A stretch of 45,169 nucleotides of DNA, from IMG/VR virus record IMGVR_UViG_3300029922_000122, positions 1 to 45,169 of that record, one strand, 5' to 3'. The notes under the pieces are model-generated. The model saw nothing but the letters and a program-made list of their open reading frames with translations, did not search any database and had not been told where the DNA came from. This DNA is from a virus. Positions 1 through 7,724 of this stretch are shown here, one piece after another. A program made the position numbers and the translations under genes. The stretch's first letter is position 1, and each line of letters starts with the position of its first letter.

Positions 1-366
1 GATGTTTCGTCTTTTGAAGGATATATTTTAAAGGAAAATGCTGATGTTGTTGAATTTATGATTTTTGGTCCACCTAATGGTGGTCAAGGAGAAGTAATTA
101 ACATTCCTCAAAGTAGTATTAAATCCATTGTAGATGCCCCTATTGGGTGTTTAGAAGTTGATAATAGTACTTTGGCATTGAATAGATTCAAAACTGGTGT
201 AATCGCCTTCCTAGACGCCAATAGCGACATTGCAAACAACCCACAAACTGAAGATAACATTCATTCTGGGGATTCCTTTGAAAGCATCGAGTCGATTGTT
301 CAAAGTTTAACCAATGATCCTGATATTTTAGTCAAAATTTATCGAAAAGCACTAGAACAAAAATAA
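1..366 (+). CDS. C-terminal part of an unrecognised protein (open at left edge)
   Basis: The frame is already open at base 1 and reads 19 codons before the first ATG at 58, so this is the end of a longer gene. About 121 residues are visible. The tail is acidic with short helical stretches (a segment rich in D, E and S, then a run ending in LEQK). I see no known domain. The next gene begins 5 bases after the stop, so the two are probably co-transcribed. Its product cannot be named from this piece. Confidence 0.7.
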   Translation, partial: DVSSFEGYILKENADVVEFMIFGPPNGGQGEVINIPQSSIKSIVDAPIGCLEVDNSTLALNRFKTGVIAFLDANSDIANNPQTEDNIHSGDSFESIESIVQSLTNDPDILVKIYRKALEQK

Positions 367-371
367 TAAAA

Positions 372-1481
372 ATGAAAAAATTTGATATTCTAATTGAAAA
401 AGAATTTGATTCTATTTTAAAACCACTGTTAGAAGCGGATAACAACATTCCTACTAAGACTGATGCTTGGAAAGAACCAGAATCATTAGGAAGAAAAGTT
501 TCTAATGTTGCACAGGATGCAATTAGAGGGATATTGGGTTCTAATGGTTCAATTGGAAGTAGAGTTGGAAACAAATTGAGGGATTATTCTAGAGGACAGT
601 TTGTTGGACCTCGGAATGATAAACCTAAAAAAGGTAAAACTCTGAATATTTGGCCTAATGGTGAACCTAAAAAAGGTCAATTAATTTCTTTAGAAATAGG
701 AATTGGGAATCCCAATCCACAAAACGAACAAATTCCCACCAAAAATATTCCTAATGTTAATCCAAAAAGTAAAATGCCTCAAGTTAATCCAATTCAGCCA
801 TATAAAGTTAAATCAGAAGATGATGAACAACCTGTTCCAGTTAATCAATCAGTTACTGGTAAAATTGGTAAGAGATTCAATTACGGAACTGATGTTTATT
901 ACATTATTGATGGAATTTCTGATAAATTTCCCGATGTAAGTAAAGTTATTTTTCATTTTGACCCCAATTCAACAAATACTAATTTAATTTTTTATAGTAA
1001 AGATGGAAAATACATTAATTACGATGAAACCAACAAATACAACAATAAAAGATTGATTTACACTTCTCAAAAGGGGTGGCAAATCATTAGTAAACAAGAG
1101 TTTGACAAAAATCAATCAATTGGACAATCTTTAGGTATCGATGTATTCAGACAAGAGATTCAGGAACACATTCTCCAACAAAAAGCGGTTCATGTTCGAA
1201 TAAGAAGTAATAAAAGACAATTAATTTTCTCTTTAGATAATAACAAATGGTTCAATACATTCTTGGAGAATACAACTACTAGTATCAGTGATACTAATAT
1301 TAACAAAAATAATATTAAAATATATTTTACTAGTTTATTCTTTTGGCCATCACTGCCTAAGAAGAGAAATGTTGCTACTTTTGTTGTACAAATCCCAAAT
1401 AAACCTAATTATTATAGGGGCGATTATCATCAGAAATCAGTCAATCCAGATGATTTAATTCCTATAAAAGTACTTTTTTAA
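372..1481 (+). CDS. Unrecognised 369-residue protein with a possible capsid-targeting N-terminus
   Basis: I do not recognise the family. The first 21 residues form a hydrophobic/charged amphipathic helix (MKKFDILIEKEF...) ending in P-L-L-E-A, with a possible cut after Glu21. T4 internal head proteins have the same kind of leader, which gp21 protease removes after (L/I)-x-E. The rest has a basic stretch (about residues 45-100) with repeated P-K-K-G motifs, a Pro/Asn-rich linker (about 100-165) and a C-terminal region with beta-type character. The 98-residue protein at 27652 and the lysozyme at 27928 carry similar leaders. An internal head protein co-packaged with DNA is my inference; the ORF itself is secure. 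Confidence 0.75.
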   Translation: MKKFDILIEKEFDSILKPLLEADNNIPTKTDAWKEPESLGRKVSNVAQDAIRGILGSNGSIGSRVGNKLRDYSRGQFVGPRNDKPKKGKTLNIWPNGEPKKGQLISLEIGIGNPNPQNEQIPTKNIPNVNPKSKMPQVNPIQPYKVKSEDDEQPVPVNQSVTGKIGKRFNYGTDVYYIIDGISDKFPDVSKVIFHFDPNSTNTNLIFYSKDGKYINYDETNKYNNKRLIYTSQKGWQIISKQEFDKNQSIGQSLGIDVFRQEIQEHILQQKAVHVRIRSNKRQLIFSLDNNKWFNTFLENTTTSISDTNINKNNIKIYFTSLFFWPSLPKKRNVATFVVQIPNKPNYYRGDYHQKSVNPDDLIPIKVLF

Positions 1482-1874
1482 AATTTATTTTTTAGGGGGG
1501 TTTTCATAGGAGAAAATAAAAATATTTAAAAATAAATGCTTGACTTTTGCTATTGACAGTGTTAAATGCATTTATGCCTTCCCTACTGGAGAATTTACTA
1601 AACAGGAAGGTTAAAAGGATTGAAAAAAATAGAAAAAGGAAACTCTTAAGGGGACTAAATTAAAAAACTAAAAATAAAAGAGTAAGAAGAGTAAAAAGAA
1701 AAGAAAAGAAAACCAAACATAAACAGAGGAAAATTAACCTAAAGAAAAAATAAAGATTTAAACCTTTAAAAGTATATTTAAAAGATCTTTAAAAAGGAAA
1801 ATAATTTAACAGTAATTGATAGTTCAGGGGAGTTAAACTAATTCTTTAAATAAAAACTAGTTGATTTATGTTAA
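1482..1874 (+). other. Non-coding, purine-rich stretch
   Basis: There is no convincing gene in these 393 bases. From about 1600 to 1800 the plus strand is nearly all A and G, with few C or T. Before it, at 1540-1568, lies TTGACT, 17 bases and TAAATG, a weak sigma70-like promoter candidate. One micro-ORF at 1574-1663 is listed separately. The stretch could be a leader, an RNA or a packaging/replication region; nothing in the sequence decides this. Confidence 0.5.
1574..1663 (+). CDS. Possible 29-residue basic micro-protein
   Basis: An ATG in the phage's common tttATG context opens 29 codons. The product starts with a hydrophobic segment (MPSLLENLLN) followed by a strongly basic part (RKVKRIEKNRKRKLL). 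The Lys/Arg content follows from the purine-rich DNA, so this may be chance. It sits just after the weak promoter-like boxes at 1540-1568. Low confidence. Confidence 0.2.
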   Translation: MPSLLENLLNRKVKRIEKNRKRKLLRGLN

Positions 1875-2486
1875 TTGGATGATAAAATAAGAGATATGAT
1901 CAAGAGTATTTTTACAAAATCAGATTTAAAAGAAATTCTTCCTGAAAAGAATCATCAAGACATATATGGATTTATACGTGTGTCTAAATTTTTAGGATTA
2001 ATTGAAGAAACTGAAAATAAAAATGAATATAAATTTTTAAGCGGTGAAACTAAAATTCCTACATCAAAAAAAGATGATTATATTCCGTTTAGTAAGGAGC
2101 ATATTAAAAGACTAAAAGAGGAATTTGAAAGATCGAATTCTAACGAAGAAAATCCTGATATTGAATTAGAAAGCAATCTTAGTACATTGGATTTAAATAG
2201 TATTTCTAAAATTTTACAAGAAGAAGCAACTAAATCATTAAAAGCGGAAATTAAACCCACATTAGCCGAAATTAATAATGACGTTTTAACAAATGAAACC
2301 AACCTAACAAATCCCACATCAGAAACTATTAGTATTCCGTTAGAAGTACCCGTAGAAGCTCCTAAACAGGCACCAGACTCACCAAATAACCCTCATGCTA
2401 CCAGACCAGCACCCCTTTATAACGGTCAGTCTACAGACGGAACCTGGTTAAGTGCATTAAAAAATACAAAATGGTATAAGGGATGA
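1875..2486 (+). CDS. Unrecognised acidic protein with Pro-rich C-terminus
   Basis: The frame opens with TTG at 1875; an ATG at 1896 (seven codons later) is an alternative start. The N-terminal 80 residues look helical and winged-helix-like in spacing, but no family is recognised. Residues about 80-140 are rich in E, N and S. About 150-185 is a Pro/Ala/Thr linker, and the last 20 residues contain W and Y (WLSALKNTKWYKG). The 93-residue gene follows 8 bases later, suggesting one operon. Function unknown. Confidence 0.65.
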   Translation: MDDKIRDMIKSIFTKSDLKEILPEKNHQDIYGFIRVSKFLGLIEETENKNEYKFLSGETKIPTSKKDDYIPFSKEHIKRLKEEFERSNSNEENPDIELESNLSTLDLNSISKILQEEATKSLKAEIKPTLAEINNDVLTNETNLTNPTSETISIPLEVPVEAPKQAPDSPNNPHATRPAPLYNGQSTDGTWLSALKNTKWYKG

Positions 2487-2494
2487 ATTGATCT

Positions 2495-2776
2495 ATGAGT
2501 TTTAGAAATTTCACTAGTTCTAATTTTGGAGTTACCTATGAATCAGATTTCAATAAACATGTTGATCCAACATTAAATCTATTAGCACAAAAAATTCAAG
2601 AACACTTTCCAGAACAAAAACAAAAAGAATTAAATTTTGATAATAATTCTGGTGTTTTACCAATGAGATCTGTTGAAGATGCTATTAAGGAGTTAGAAGA
2701 ATTAGAAAAAAACCAAAAATCAACATTAGAACAACCTAAAATTAACATTAAGGATTTTGGTTTGCCTATTTTTTAG
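2495..2776 (+). CDS. Unrecognised 93-residue protein
   Basis: A small, charged protein with a predicted coiled segment near residues 55-80 (many E, K, L and Q). No family is recognised. Its last 11 bases overlap the end of phoH, which runs in the opposite direction, so the two genes converge with no space for a separate terminator. The start ATG has no Shine-Dalgarno sequence. Confidence 0.65.
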   Translation: MSFRNFTSSNFGVTYESDFNKHVDPTLNLLAQKIQEHFPEQKQKELNFDNNSGVLPMRSVEDAIKELEELEKNQKSTLEQPKINIKDFGLPIF

Positions 2777-3530
2777 GTTCAAATTCGTGGATATTTTTGA
2801 TAGTTTTGACTATTAATTTTAATAATTTAGATCTAACGATATCATCTTCTGTAAATTGAAATGCGAATATTCCATTTTCTTTTAATTCTTCATTATCAAA
2901 TCCTTTTAAATATTTTTTAAATCCACTATTGTTTATGTCATTTTGTAGGGAATCTCCTAGAATAAACATCTTACAATTTTTACCAAAACGAGTTAAAACA
3001 GTTGTTAATTCATGGTCTGAAAAATTTTGACTTTCATCAACCAATACTGCACAATTCATAAAAGTAGAACCTCTTAAATGATTAACTGGTACGCATTGAA
3101 TAATTTCTTCTTTTATCAATTTATCAGTCATGGATTTTTTAATCAACTCGTCACATTTTTCCATTAAAGGAATTGCCCAAGGTTTGATTTTTTCATTGGA
3201 GTCTCCTGGTAAATAGCCCATTTTATGTGATGCTGATTCTACTAATGTTCTAACATAAATTATTTTACTAATTTTACCTTCTTTTAATAATTTCAATGCA
3301 GCATAAATACTCAAAAAAGTTTTCCCGGCTCCTGCGGGTCCGTCAACCCAAAGCATATTAACTTCAGGAGCTAGAGCACCATCTACAAACACTTGATGTC
3401 TGGGACTTAATTTGAATTTGTTATAAACTTCCAGTTGTTGAATTAATTGATTATGATTTTCTTCAGATGGTTTATATGTAGTTATTTCTTCCTTTGAAGC
3501 CGTCCTTTTCTTTCGATTGGATTTCGCCAT
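2766..3530 (-). CDS. phoH: PhoH-like ATPase
   Basis: PhoH-family P-loop ATPase, common in large myophages; its role there is still unclear (phosphate response and RNA metabolism have been proposed). The Walker A motif GPAGAGKT is at residues 64-71 and Walker B VLVDESQN at 163-170. The region between contains the family's typical YVRTLVE...GYLPGD segment (about 93-110). The 254-residue length fits phage members that have an extra N-terminus; here the first 20 residues are basic. A TATAAATA box lies 7 bases upstream of the ATG, so it is probably transcribed as a late gene from a very short leader. It is transcribed against its neighbours. Confidence 0.95.
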   Translation of the reverse strand: MAKSNRKKRTASKEEITTYKPSEENHNQLIQQLEVYNKFKLSPRHQVFVDGALAPEVNMLWVDGPAGAGKTFLSIYAALKLLKEGKISKIIYVRTLVESASHKMGYLPGDSNEKIKPWAIPLMEKCDELIKKSMTDKLIKEEIIQCVPVNHLRGSTFMNCAVLVDESQNFSDHELTTVLTRFGKNCKMFILGDSLQNDINNSGFKKYLKGFDNEELKENGIFAFQFTEDDIVRSKLLKLIVKTIKNIHEFEPKK

Positions 3531-3537
3531 GTTTAAT

Positions 3538-3545
3538 TATTTATA
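3538..3545 (-). promoter_or_regulatory. T4-late-type promoter box TATAAATA for phoH
   Basis: A perfect match to the T4 late -10 box TATAAATA on the minus strand, with 7 bases between the box and the phoH ATG. Transcription would start within a few bases of the start codon. Confidence 0.6.
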
Positions 3546-3590
3546 GGTTATTTTCGCGCCTTTTTAATTTTGGTTTTCAATCCCAAAAAC

Positions 3591-3598
3591 GATAAATA
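3591..3598 (+). promoter_or_regulatory. Late-type box GATAAATA
   Basis: GATAAATA about 50 bases before the start of the small gene at 3650. This is the longer, conventional spacing. It lies in the divergent gap between phoH and that gene. Confidence 0.45.
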
Positions 3599-3649
3599 CC
3601 ATTTACATCAAAATTTCCACTTGATTTTTTTAATTTGTATGTTAAGTTA

Positions 3650-3865
3650 ATGAATATGGCTACTATTCTGAATGTCGAACTAAACTTTTCCAAGCATGGA
3701 AAACTTCTCAATAAATTAAACATCCAACTCGATCAAGATCAACTTGACGAAGTAATTAAAAAGAACGGTCTAAAGGCTGGAAATGATTCCTTAGATGGTT
3801 GGTTTAAGAAATTTTCGGTTCAATTTAAAGAAAAATTGGCAGAAGCACTTAAGTCTGGGAATTAA
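3650..3865 (+). CDS. Unrecognised 71-residue protein
   Basis: The frame is open from a TTG at 3635, but ATG at 3650 (MNMATIL...) or 3656 (MATILNVEL...) are likelier starts. The product is short, mixed-charge and probably helical at its C-terminus (FKEKLAEALKSGN). No family is recognised. It stands first in a plus-strand run after phoH and has a GATAAATA box about 50 bases upstream, so it may be a late gene. Confidence 0.6.
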   Translation: MNMATILNVELNFSKHGKLLNKLNIQLDQDQLDEVIKKNGLKAGNDSLDGWFKKFSVQFKEKLAEALKSGN

Positions 3866-3885
3866 ATTTAATTTATTACAAAATA

Positions 3886-4569
3886 ATGAGTGACAAATCA
3901 ACTTCGGATGTTTTATATGATATTCAAAATATATCACTTACAATTTCCTCTCTAAGTCGTGCTTATCAAAATCTAGATTGTTTAAATCTTCCCTCCGGTT
4001 ATGTGAATCCCGCTAGAACTACTATTCAAAATACTATTCTCGAAACAGTTAGTAAATTGGAAGGTATTTTAGAAGAAAAGAAGGTATTTACCGGGGAATG
4101 TTCTGTAAATGAAGATGTTGGTTCAGAATATTGGAATGAAGATTTTGATGAAGAGTCCGAAGATGAAAAAAATAATAATATATTAATAACAGAAAATAAT
4201 ATTTTTGATTCTATTGCAATTGCTATTGATAAAGTTATTGAGGAATTTAAAAATAAATATAGAATTCATAATAATGATATTTCTATTTTCGTAACCGAAA
4301 AATCAGGAGATTTCTTATTTGATCATCCAGAATTTTCATTAAAAGGAAATAATACTGGTGAATGGCGTTATGGATGGAAGATTTGTCGAGTCGAAAAACT
4401 TGATGTTGTAGAATTTCTTGTATATCCAGACAATGGTGATTACTTAGTAATTAACGCAGATTTTAAAATTACTATCTATGATAAGAATGATAAGGGTATG
4501 CCACTTAAAAATAGATTTGGAAAAATTATTGATGAAAAAGTCGGAACGGCTGTTTTAATTGATTTATAA
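3886..4569 (+). CDS. Unrecognised 227-residue acidic protein
   Basis: The N-terminal 70 residues look helical (Leu-rich). Residues about 70-105 form a very acidic linker (runs of D and E). The C-terminal half has beta-strand character with several W, Y and F. No known motif is seen. It lies 20 bases after the 71-residue gene and 3 bases before the 56-residue portal-like ORF. Function unknown. Confidence 0.65.
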   Translation: MSDKSTSDVLYDIQNISLTISSLSRAYQNLDCLNLPSGYVNPARTTIQNTILETVSKLEGILEEKKVFTGECSVNEDVGSEYWNEDFDEESEDEKNNNILITENNIFDSIAIAIDKVIEEFKNKYRIHNNDISIFVTEKSGDFLFDHPEFSLKGNNTGEWRYGWKICRVEKLDVVEFLVYPDNGDYLVINADFKITIYDKNDKGMPLKNRFGKIIDEKVGTAVLIDL

Positions 4570-4572
4570 TTT

Positions 4573-4743
4573 ATGAGAATACAAAATAACAAAAGAATGG
4601 TGTTCCATATTGATGTAGGTAATATGCCCCCTAAAGAGGCTTGGGATTTAGTGCTTTCTATAAAAAACACCAATAATAACCAATTTAAATCAAAAAAATT
4701 ATTGGAAATATTGAGTATTGCATCTTCTTTCGGAGCATTCTAA
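4573..4743 (+). CDS. 56-residue ORF resembling a segment of T4-type portal protein (gp20)
   Basis: It starts with ATG in the aatttATG context and ends with TAA at 4741. Residues 8-20 read RMVFHIDVGNMPP, followed by KEAW. T4-type portal proteins, including the cyanophage g20 genes, carry a conserved block of the form R-[IV]-F-Y-I-D-V-G-N-[LM]-P followed by a K/A-rich helix. A full portal protein is over 500 residues, so only a short segment is present, with its own start and stop. It could be a relic, a small regulatory mimic, or chance. The genes on both sides are unrelated to the portal. Confidence 0.5.
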   Translation: MRIQNNKRMVFHIDVGNMPPKEAWDLVLSIKNTNNNQFKSKKLLEILSIASSFGAF

Positions 4744-4750
4744 ATAATTT

Positions 4751-5479
4751 ATGAGAATAGCGATTTCAGGTACATCATCCATGGGGAAAACAACCCTTTT
4801 AAAAGCTTTTCTAAAAAAATATCCATCTTTTATTGCACCTGAAATTCTTTATCGTAAAAAAATCAAAAATAATACCCATTCTTCTAAAACTAACTCGGAA
4901 ACTCAATGGGAAATATTAAATTCATTAATTGATACAATTAATCCATATAAACGCAGTGATAATGTAATTTTTGATAGGTGTCCGATAGATAATATTGTTT
5001 ATTCTCTTTGGAAGAATGCTCAAGAAGATAAAGATGGTATTGATGATGCATTTATTGAGAAGTGTCTTCCACTTTCATTCGAAAGTATGAGAAAATTAGA
5101 TATTATCTTTTTTATTCCAATTAATGCCGTAAATAAACCAGTTCTAGAAGAAAGAAAGAATAGAGAAGCTAATCTGGTATATATCGAAGAGATTGATAAT
5201 CTTTTTAAAGTTATTTTTAGTACAATTGAGGATAAGAAATCACCATTTCTACCTTATCAAGATTCTCCTGCAATTATTGAGTTAAATGGTTCTGTCGAAG
5301 AACGTTTGGAAGAAATTTCTCAATATGTTAAGCCTGATGGGAATCCTTTTGGAGAAGAAGAAACATTAATTAATGGAAAAACTATTTTGGAAATGGAAGA
5401 ATTACTAGGTTTGCAAAAAGTTACGAAAGAAAGAGAAGTTTTAGAACAGTTTAAAGGTAAAATCAATGTAGATTTCTGA
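4751..5479 (+). CDS. P-loop kinase-like ATPase
   Basis: The Walker A motif GTSSMGKTT is at residues 7-15, directly after the first beta strand (MRIAIS). A second conserved segment, VIFDRCPIDN near residues 72-82, matches the DRxxxD-type motif of phage deoxynucleotide/AAA_28-like kinases. The 242-residue length fits such proteins, though the C-terminal 60 residues are extra and charged. A nucleotide-kinase or ATP-binding regulatory role is likely; the substrate cannot be told. It starts 7 bases after the portal-like ORF and has no Shine-Dalgarno sequence. Confidence 0.75.
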   Translation: MRIAISGTSSMGKTTLLKAFLKKYPSFIAPEILYRKKIKNNTHSSKTNSETQWEILNSLIDTINPYKRSDNVIFDRCPIDNIVYSLWKNAQEDKDGIDDAFIEKCLPLSFESMRKLDIIFFIPINAVNKPVLEERKNREANLVYIEEIDNLFKVIFSTIEDKKSPFLPYQDSPAIIELNGSVEERLEEISQYVKPDGNPFGEEETLINGKTILEMEELLGLQKVTKEREVLEQFKGKINVDF

Positions 5480-5484
5480 AGAAT

Positions 5485-5685
5485 ATGGCTATTGGTGAAT
5501 TTATAGAACATTTGAAAAGTGATCCTGAATATGCTTGGGGATGGTACTGCAATATTAGAATGCCTCTTTACGATAAGGGTATTTCTGCAGAAAAATCTAA
5601 AGAATGTGCTATTTTCCTAATGAAACACTTGTTTGAAATTGATATGATTGAAGTTCAGAAACAACTTCCCGGTAGTAAACTGTGA
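5485..5685 (+). CDS. Unrecognised 66-residue protein
   Basis: A small protein (MAIGEFIEHLKSDPEYAWGW...). Its composition, with W-G-W-Y and a helix near AEKSKECAIFLMKHLF, resembles small conserved phage proteins, but no function is known to me. It starts 5 bases after the kinase-like gene, so it is in the same operon. Confidence 0.6.
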   Translation: MAIGEFIEHLKSDPEYAWGWYCNIRMPLYDKGISAEKSKECAIFLMKHLFEIDMIEVQKQLPGSKL

Positions 5686-5698
5686 AATCATAAATATA

Positions 5699-5941
5699 TT
5701 GGTGAAGTTTGATGATAGTTATAAGATTTACCTAGAGCAATTTGAAGAGGATGATGAACAATTCCCCTCGCAGATTAAAAACACACAAAAAGAGTACTTT
5801 CCTAAGAAAATTAAACTTTCAAATGACTTCATAAGGCATATTAGGGGTGAATATTTGAAACTTTGTCGGCAATGTGAGTCATCCAGTCAACGAAAAAATG
5901 TGAAAGTAAGACTTCTAAAGGCTATTAAATTCCTAATCTAG
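5699..5941 (+). CDS. Unrecognised 80-residue protein
   Basis: The frame is open from a TTG at 5648, but that start overlaps the preceding gene by 38 bases. TTG at 5699 or GTG at 5702, just after that gene's stop, seems likelier; there is no ATG near the start. The product is rich in K, D and E with a helical C-terminus that includes two Cys (LCRQCESSSQRK). No family is recognised. Confidence 0.5.
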   Translation: MVKFDDSYKIYLEQFEEDDEQFPSQIKNTQKEYFPKKIKLSNDFIRHIRGEYLKLCRQCESSSQRKNVKVRLLKAIKFLI

Positions 5942-5942
5942 G

Positions 5943-5950
5943 AATAAATA
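5943..5950 (+). promoter_or_regulatory. Late-type box AATAAATA
   Basis: AATAAATA ends 6 bases before the ATG of the fibre-like gene at 5957. The close spacing is the same as at the other structural genes. Confidence 0.45.
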
Positions 5951-5956
5951 AGGGAT

Positions 5957-6499
5957 ATGCCCTTATTCAATACGGTAAATTTGTTACTGTTGCCTTCTAC
6001 TCAAGAAATTGTTGATGGGGATTTACTAATTGTCCAAAAATCAGATGGTCAAACATCTATTTTAGACTTCGAAAACTTTGTAATTGGGCCTAATAATGCC
6101 TCTTTTTATGGTCAAGTTGCTAGTTTAAGTGCAAATGTTGTTAGTTTAAGTTCAAATATGCAGAGTTTGACTGCTTATAATCAGACTCAGTTGAATTCTT
6201 TATCAACTTACATTGCAACTGCTTATAATAGGATCTATTATGCTGCAGGTAGTGCTTCAATTACATCAGGACAGACTCAGAGCGCATTAATTACCCTTAC
6301 CAATGTTCCAGTAGCACTCAATGTTCAGGACATTACCTTAGCAGCAGGAGGAAGTCCTAGTTCAAGTGTGAATATTTGGACTTCTAACCTCTCACAATCT
6401 GGTCCTGCAGGGGGATATACTTATACTTTCTACGTTAATATAAATTCTACTTTAAGTGGAACCTTTACAGTTTTGTATAATATCGGAAAACCATATTAA
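5957..6499 (+). CDS. Small fibre-like structural protein
   Basis: 180 residues. The N-terminus (residues 1-45) resembles a phage virion adaptor segment (PSTQEIVDGDLLIVQK). It is followed by a Ser/Asn-rich heptad-like helix with repeated S-L-S-[AS]-N units (about 52-75), then a beta-rich C-terminus with many G, S and T. This is a trimeric-fibre type layout. The late-type box just upstream supports a virion protein. The exact role (fibre, whisker or decoration) is not evident. Confidence 0.6.
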   Translation: MPLFNTVNLLLLPSTQEIVDGDLLIVQKSDGQTSILDFENFVIGPNNASFYGQVASLSANVVSLSSNMQSLTAYNQTQLNSLSTYIATAYNRIYYAAGSASITSGQTQSALITLTNVPVALNVQDITLAAGGSPSSSVNIWTSNLSQSGPAGGYTYTFYVNINSTLSGTFTVLYNIGKPY

Positions 6500-6547
6500 T
6501 TTAAAATGTCCTCTTGATTTTCATTAACTAGATGTTAAAATCACTCA

Positions 6548-7630
6548 ATGGCAGGCGAAAAATACAAATTTGGAGTAGGAATTTGCACTTTTAATCGTCC
6601 AAATTTTTTAAAATTATGTTTAGAAAGTCTTCCGAAGGGTGATTATCAAGTTTTTGTATTAAATGATGGGGGAAAAGATGTTAGTGAAGTAATTTCTCCA
6701 TTTAAACGTGACAATTTTAATTATATCAATAGAGAAACCAATCTTGGAGTAGCAAAAACTAAGAATGAATTATTAGAATTGCTTTTGGATCAAGGTTTGG
6801 TACATATTTTCTTAATTGAAGACGATATTATCCTAAAAGATCAGAATGTGTTTGAAAAGTATATTGAAGCAAGTTTAATTAGTGGGATAATGCATTTTAA
6901 TTATGGGCCTGGCAGTCCTTTTAATAGGAAACAGGATATTCAATTTGATTTACATAATAGACATCTACTTAAACAAAATTCCCCCCCTAATCCCAAGTTA
7001 GTTATCGAGTATGAGAAGGGTATTAAAGTTGCATTATATGAACATACTGTAGCAATGTTTAGTTATTTTAGGGATATTGTGATAAAGGATTGTGGGTTAT
7101 TTCCAACTTGTTATAAAAATTGTTGGGAACACGTTCATCACACCAATAATATCATTCAAAAGGGCTATCATCCTTACTTTTGGTGGTTTTCTGATTTATT
7201 TGAGAGTGATTTGTTATTGGAAGAAGCACCTGGTGCAATTGATAACAGTGCTATTGCTACGAAAAAGGAAGATTGGATGAAGAATGTTATGGACGGAAGA
7301 GAAATTTATAAAAATCATTTTGGTTACTATCCAAATAATCCGCCAGTTTTTAGTCAGGGACAAGTAATTGAACAATTAAAACAAATTAAAAATAAATATG
7401 CATCTAAACATAGGGGTGATAAATGTGGAAATGTGATTGATAGAGATTATAATGCTGCATTAAATTTAAAGAAGTGTGGAGAAGAATTTTTAAGACAAAA
7501 TACCGTAAGTTCTACGGGAATTAACGCTTGTGGAGACATTACCTCTTGGTCTGGAGCAATCCAGAAAAAAGTAGTACCTAAGAAACAAGAAGATAACAAA
7601 GAGTCAACAGTTTATTACTTAAAAGTATGA
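6548..7630 (+). CDS. GT2-like glycosyltransferase fused to a TnpB C-terminal tail
   Basis: Residues 1-270 form a GT-A glycosyltransferase: nucleotide-binding start FGVGICTFNRP (8-18), VLNDGG (37-42), and an acidic metal-binding motif LIEDDI (89-94). After about residue 280 the sequence changes to the end of an IS200/IS605 TnpB (OrfB) protein: DKCGNVIDRDYNAALNL (291-307), the zinc-knuckle plus RuvC III segment, then TVSSTGINACGD (319-330), a common TnpB tail. The rest of TnpB (helical domain, earlier RuvC parts, first Cys pair) is absent, and the first Cys of the second pair is Gly290. A nuclease is therefore not expected. The frame is intact across the joint. It opens the glycosylation island. 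The sugar and acceptor are unknown. Confidence 0.85.
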   Translation: MAGEKYKFGVGICTFNRPNFLKLCLESLPKGDYQVFVLNDGGKDVSEVISPFKRDNFNYINRETNLGVAKTKNELLELLLDQGLVHIFLIEDDIILKDQNVFEKYIEASLISGIMHFNYGPGSPFNRKQDIQFDLHNRHLLKQNSPPNPKLVIEYEKGIKVALYEHTVAMFSYFRDIVIKDCGLFPTCYKNCWEHVHHTNNIIQKGYHPYFWWFSDLFESDLLLEEAPGAIDNSAIATKKEDWMKNVMDGREIYKNHFGYYPNNPPVFSQGQVIEQLKQIKNKYASKHRGDKCGNVIDRDYNAALNLKKCGEEFLRQNTVSSTGINACGDITSWSGAIQKKVVPKKQEDNKESTVYYLKV

Positions 7631-7724
7631 ATTTAGATTTTTGTAGGTTTATTAGAACGGAAATTATGTTATGGAAAAATATAGAGATCCCTTGAAAAAG
7701 TTAGCCGAAAATGATTAAAAAATT

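Noticed and set aside
7409-7630. A complete IS605 element
   Set aside because: Only the last part of TnpB is present; no TnpA, no full RuvC domain and no clear element ends are visible.
7671-7718. 15-codon ORF MEKYRDPLKKLAEND
   Set aside because: Too short to support; no overlap or conserved feature beyond a chance ATG.
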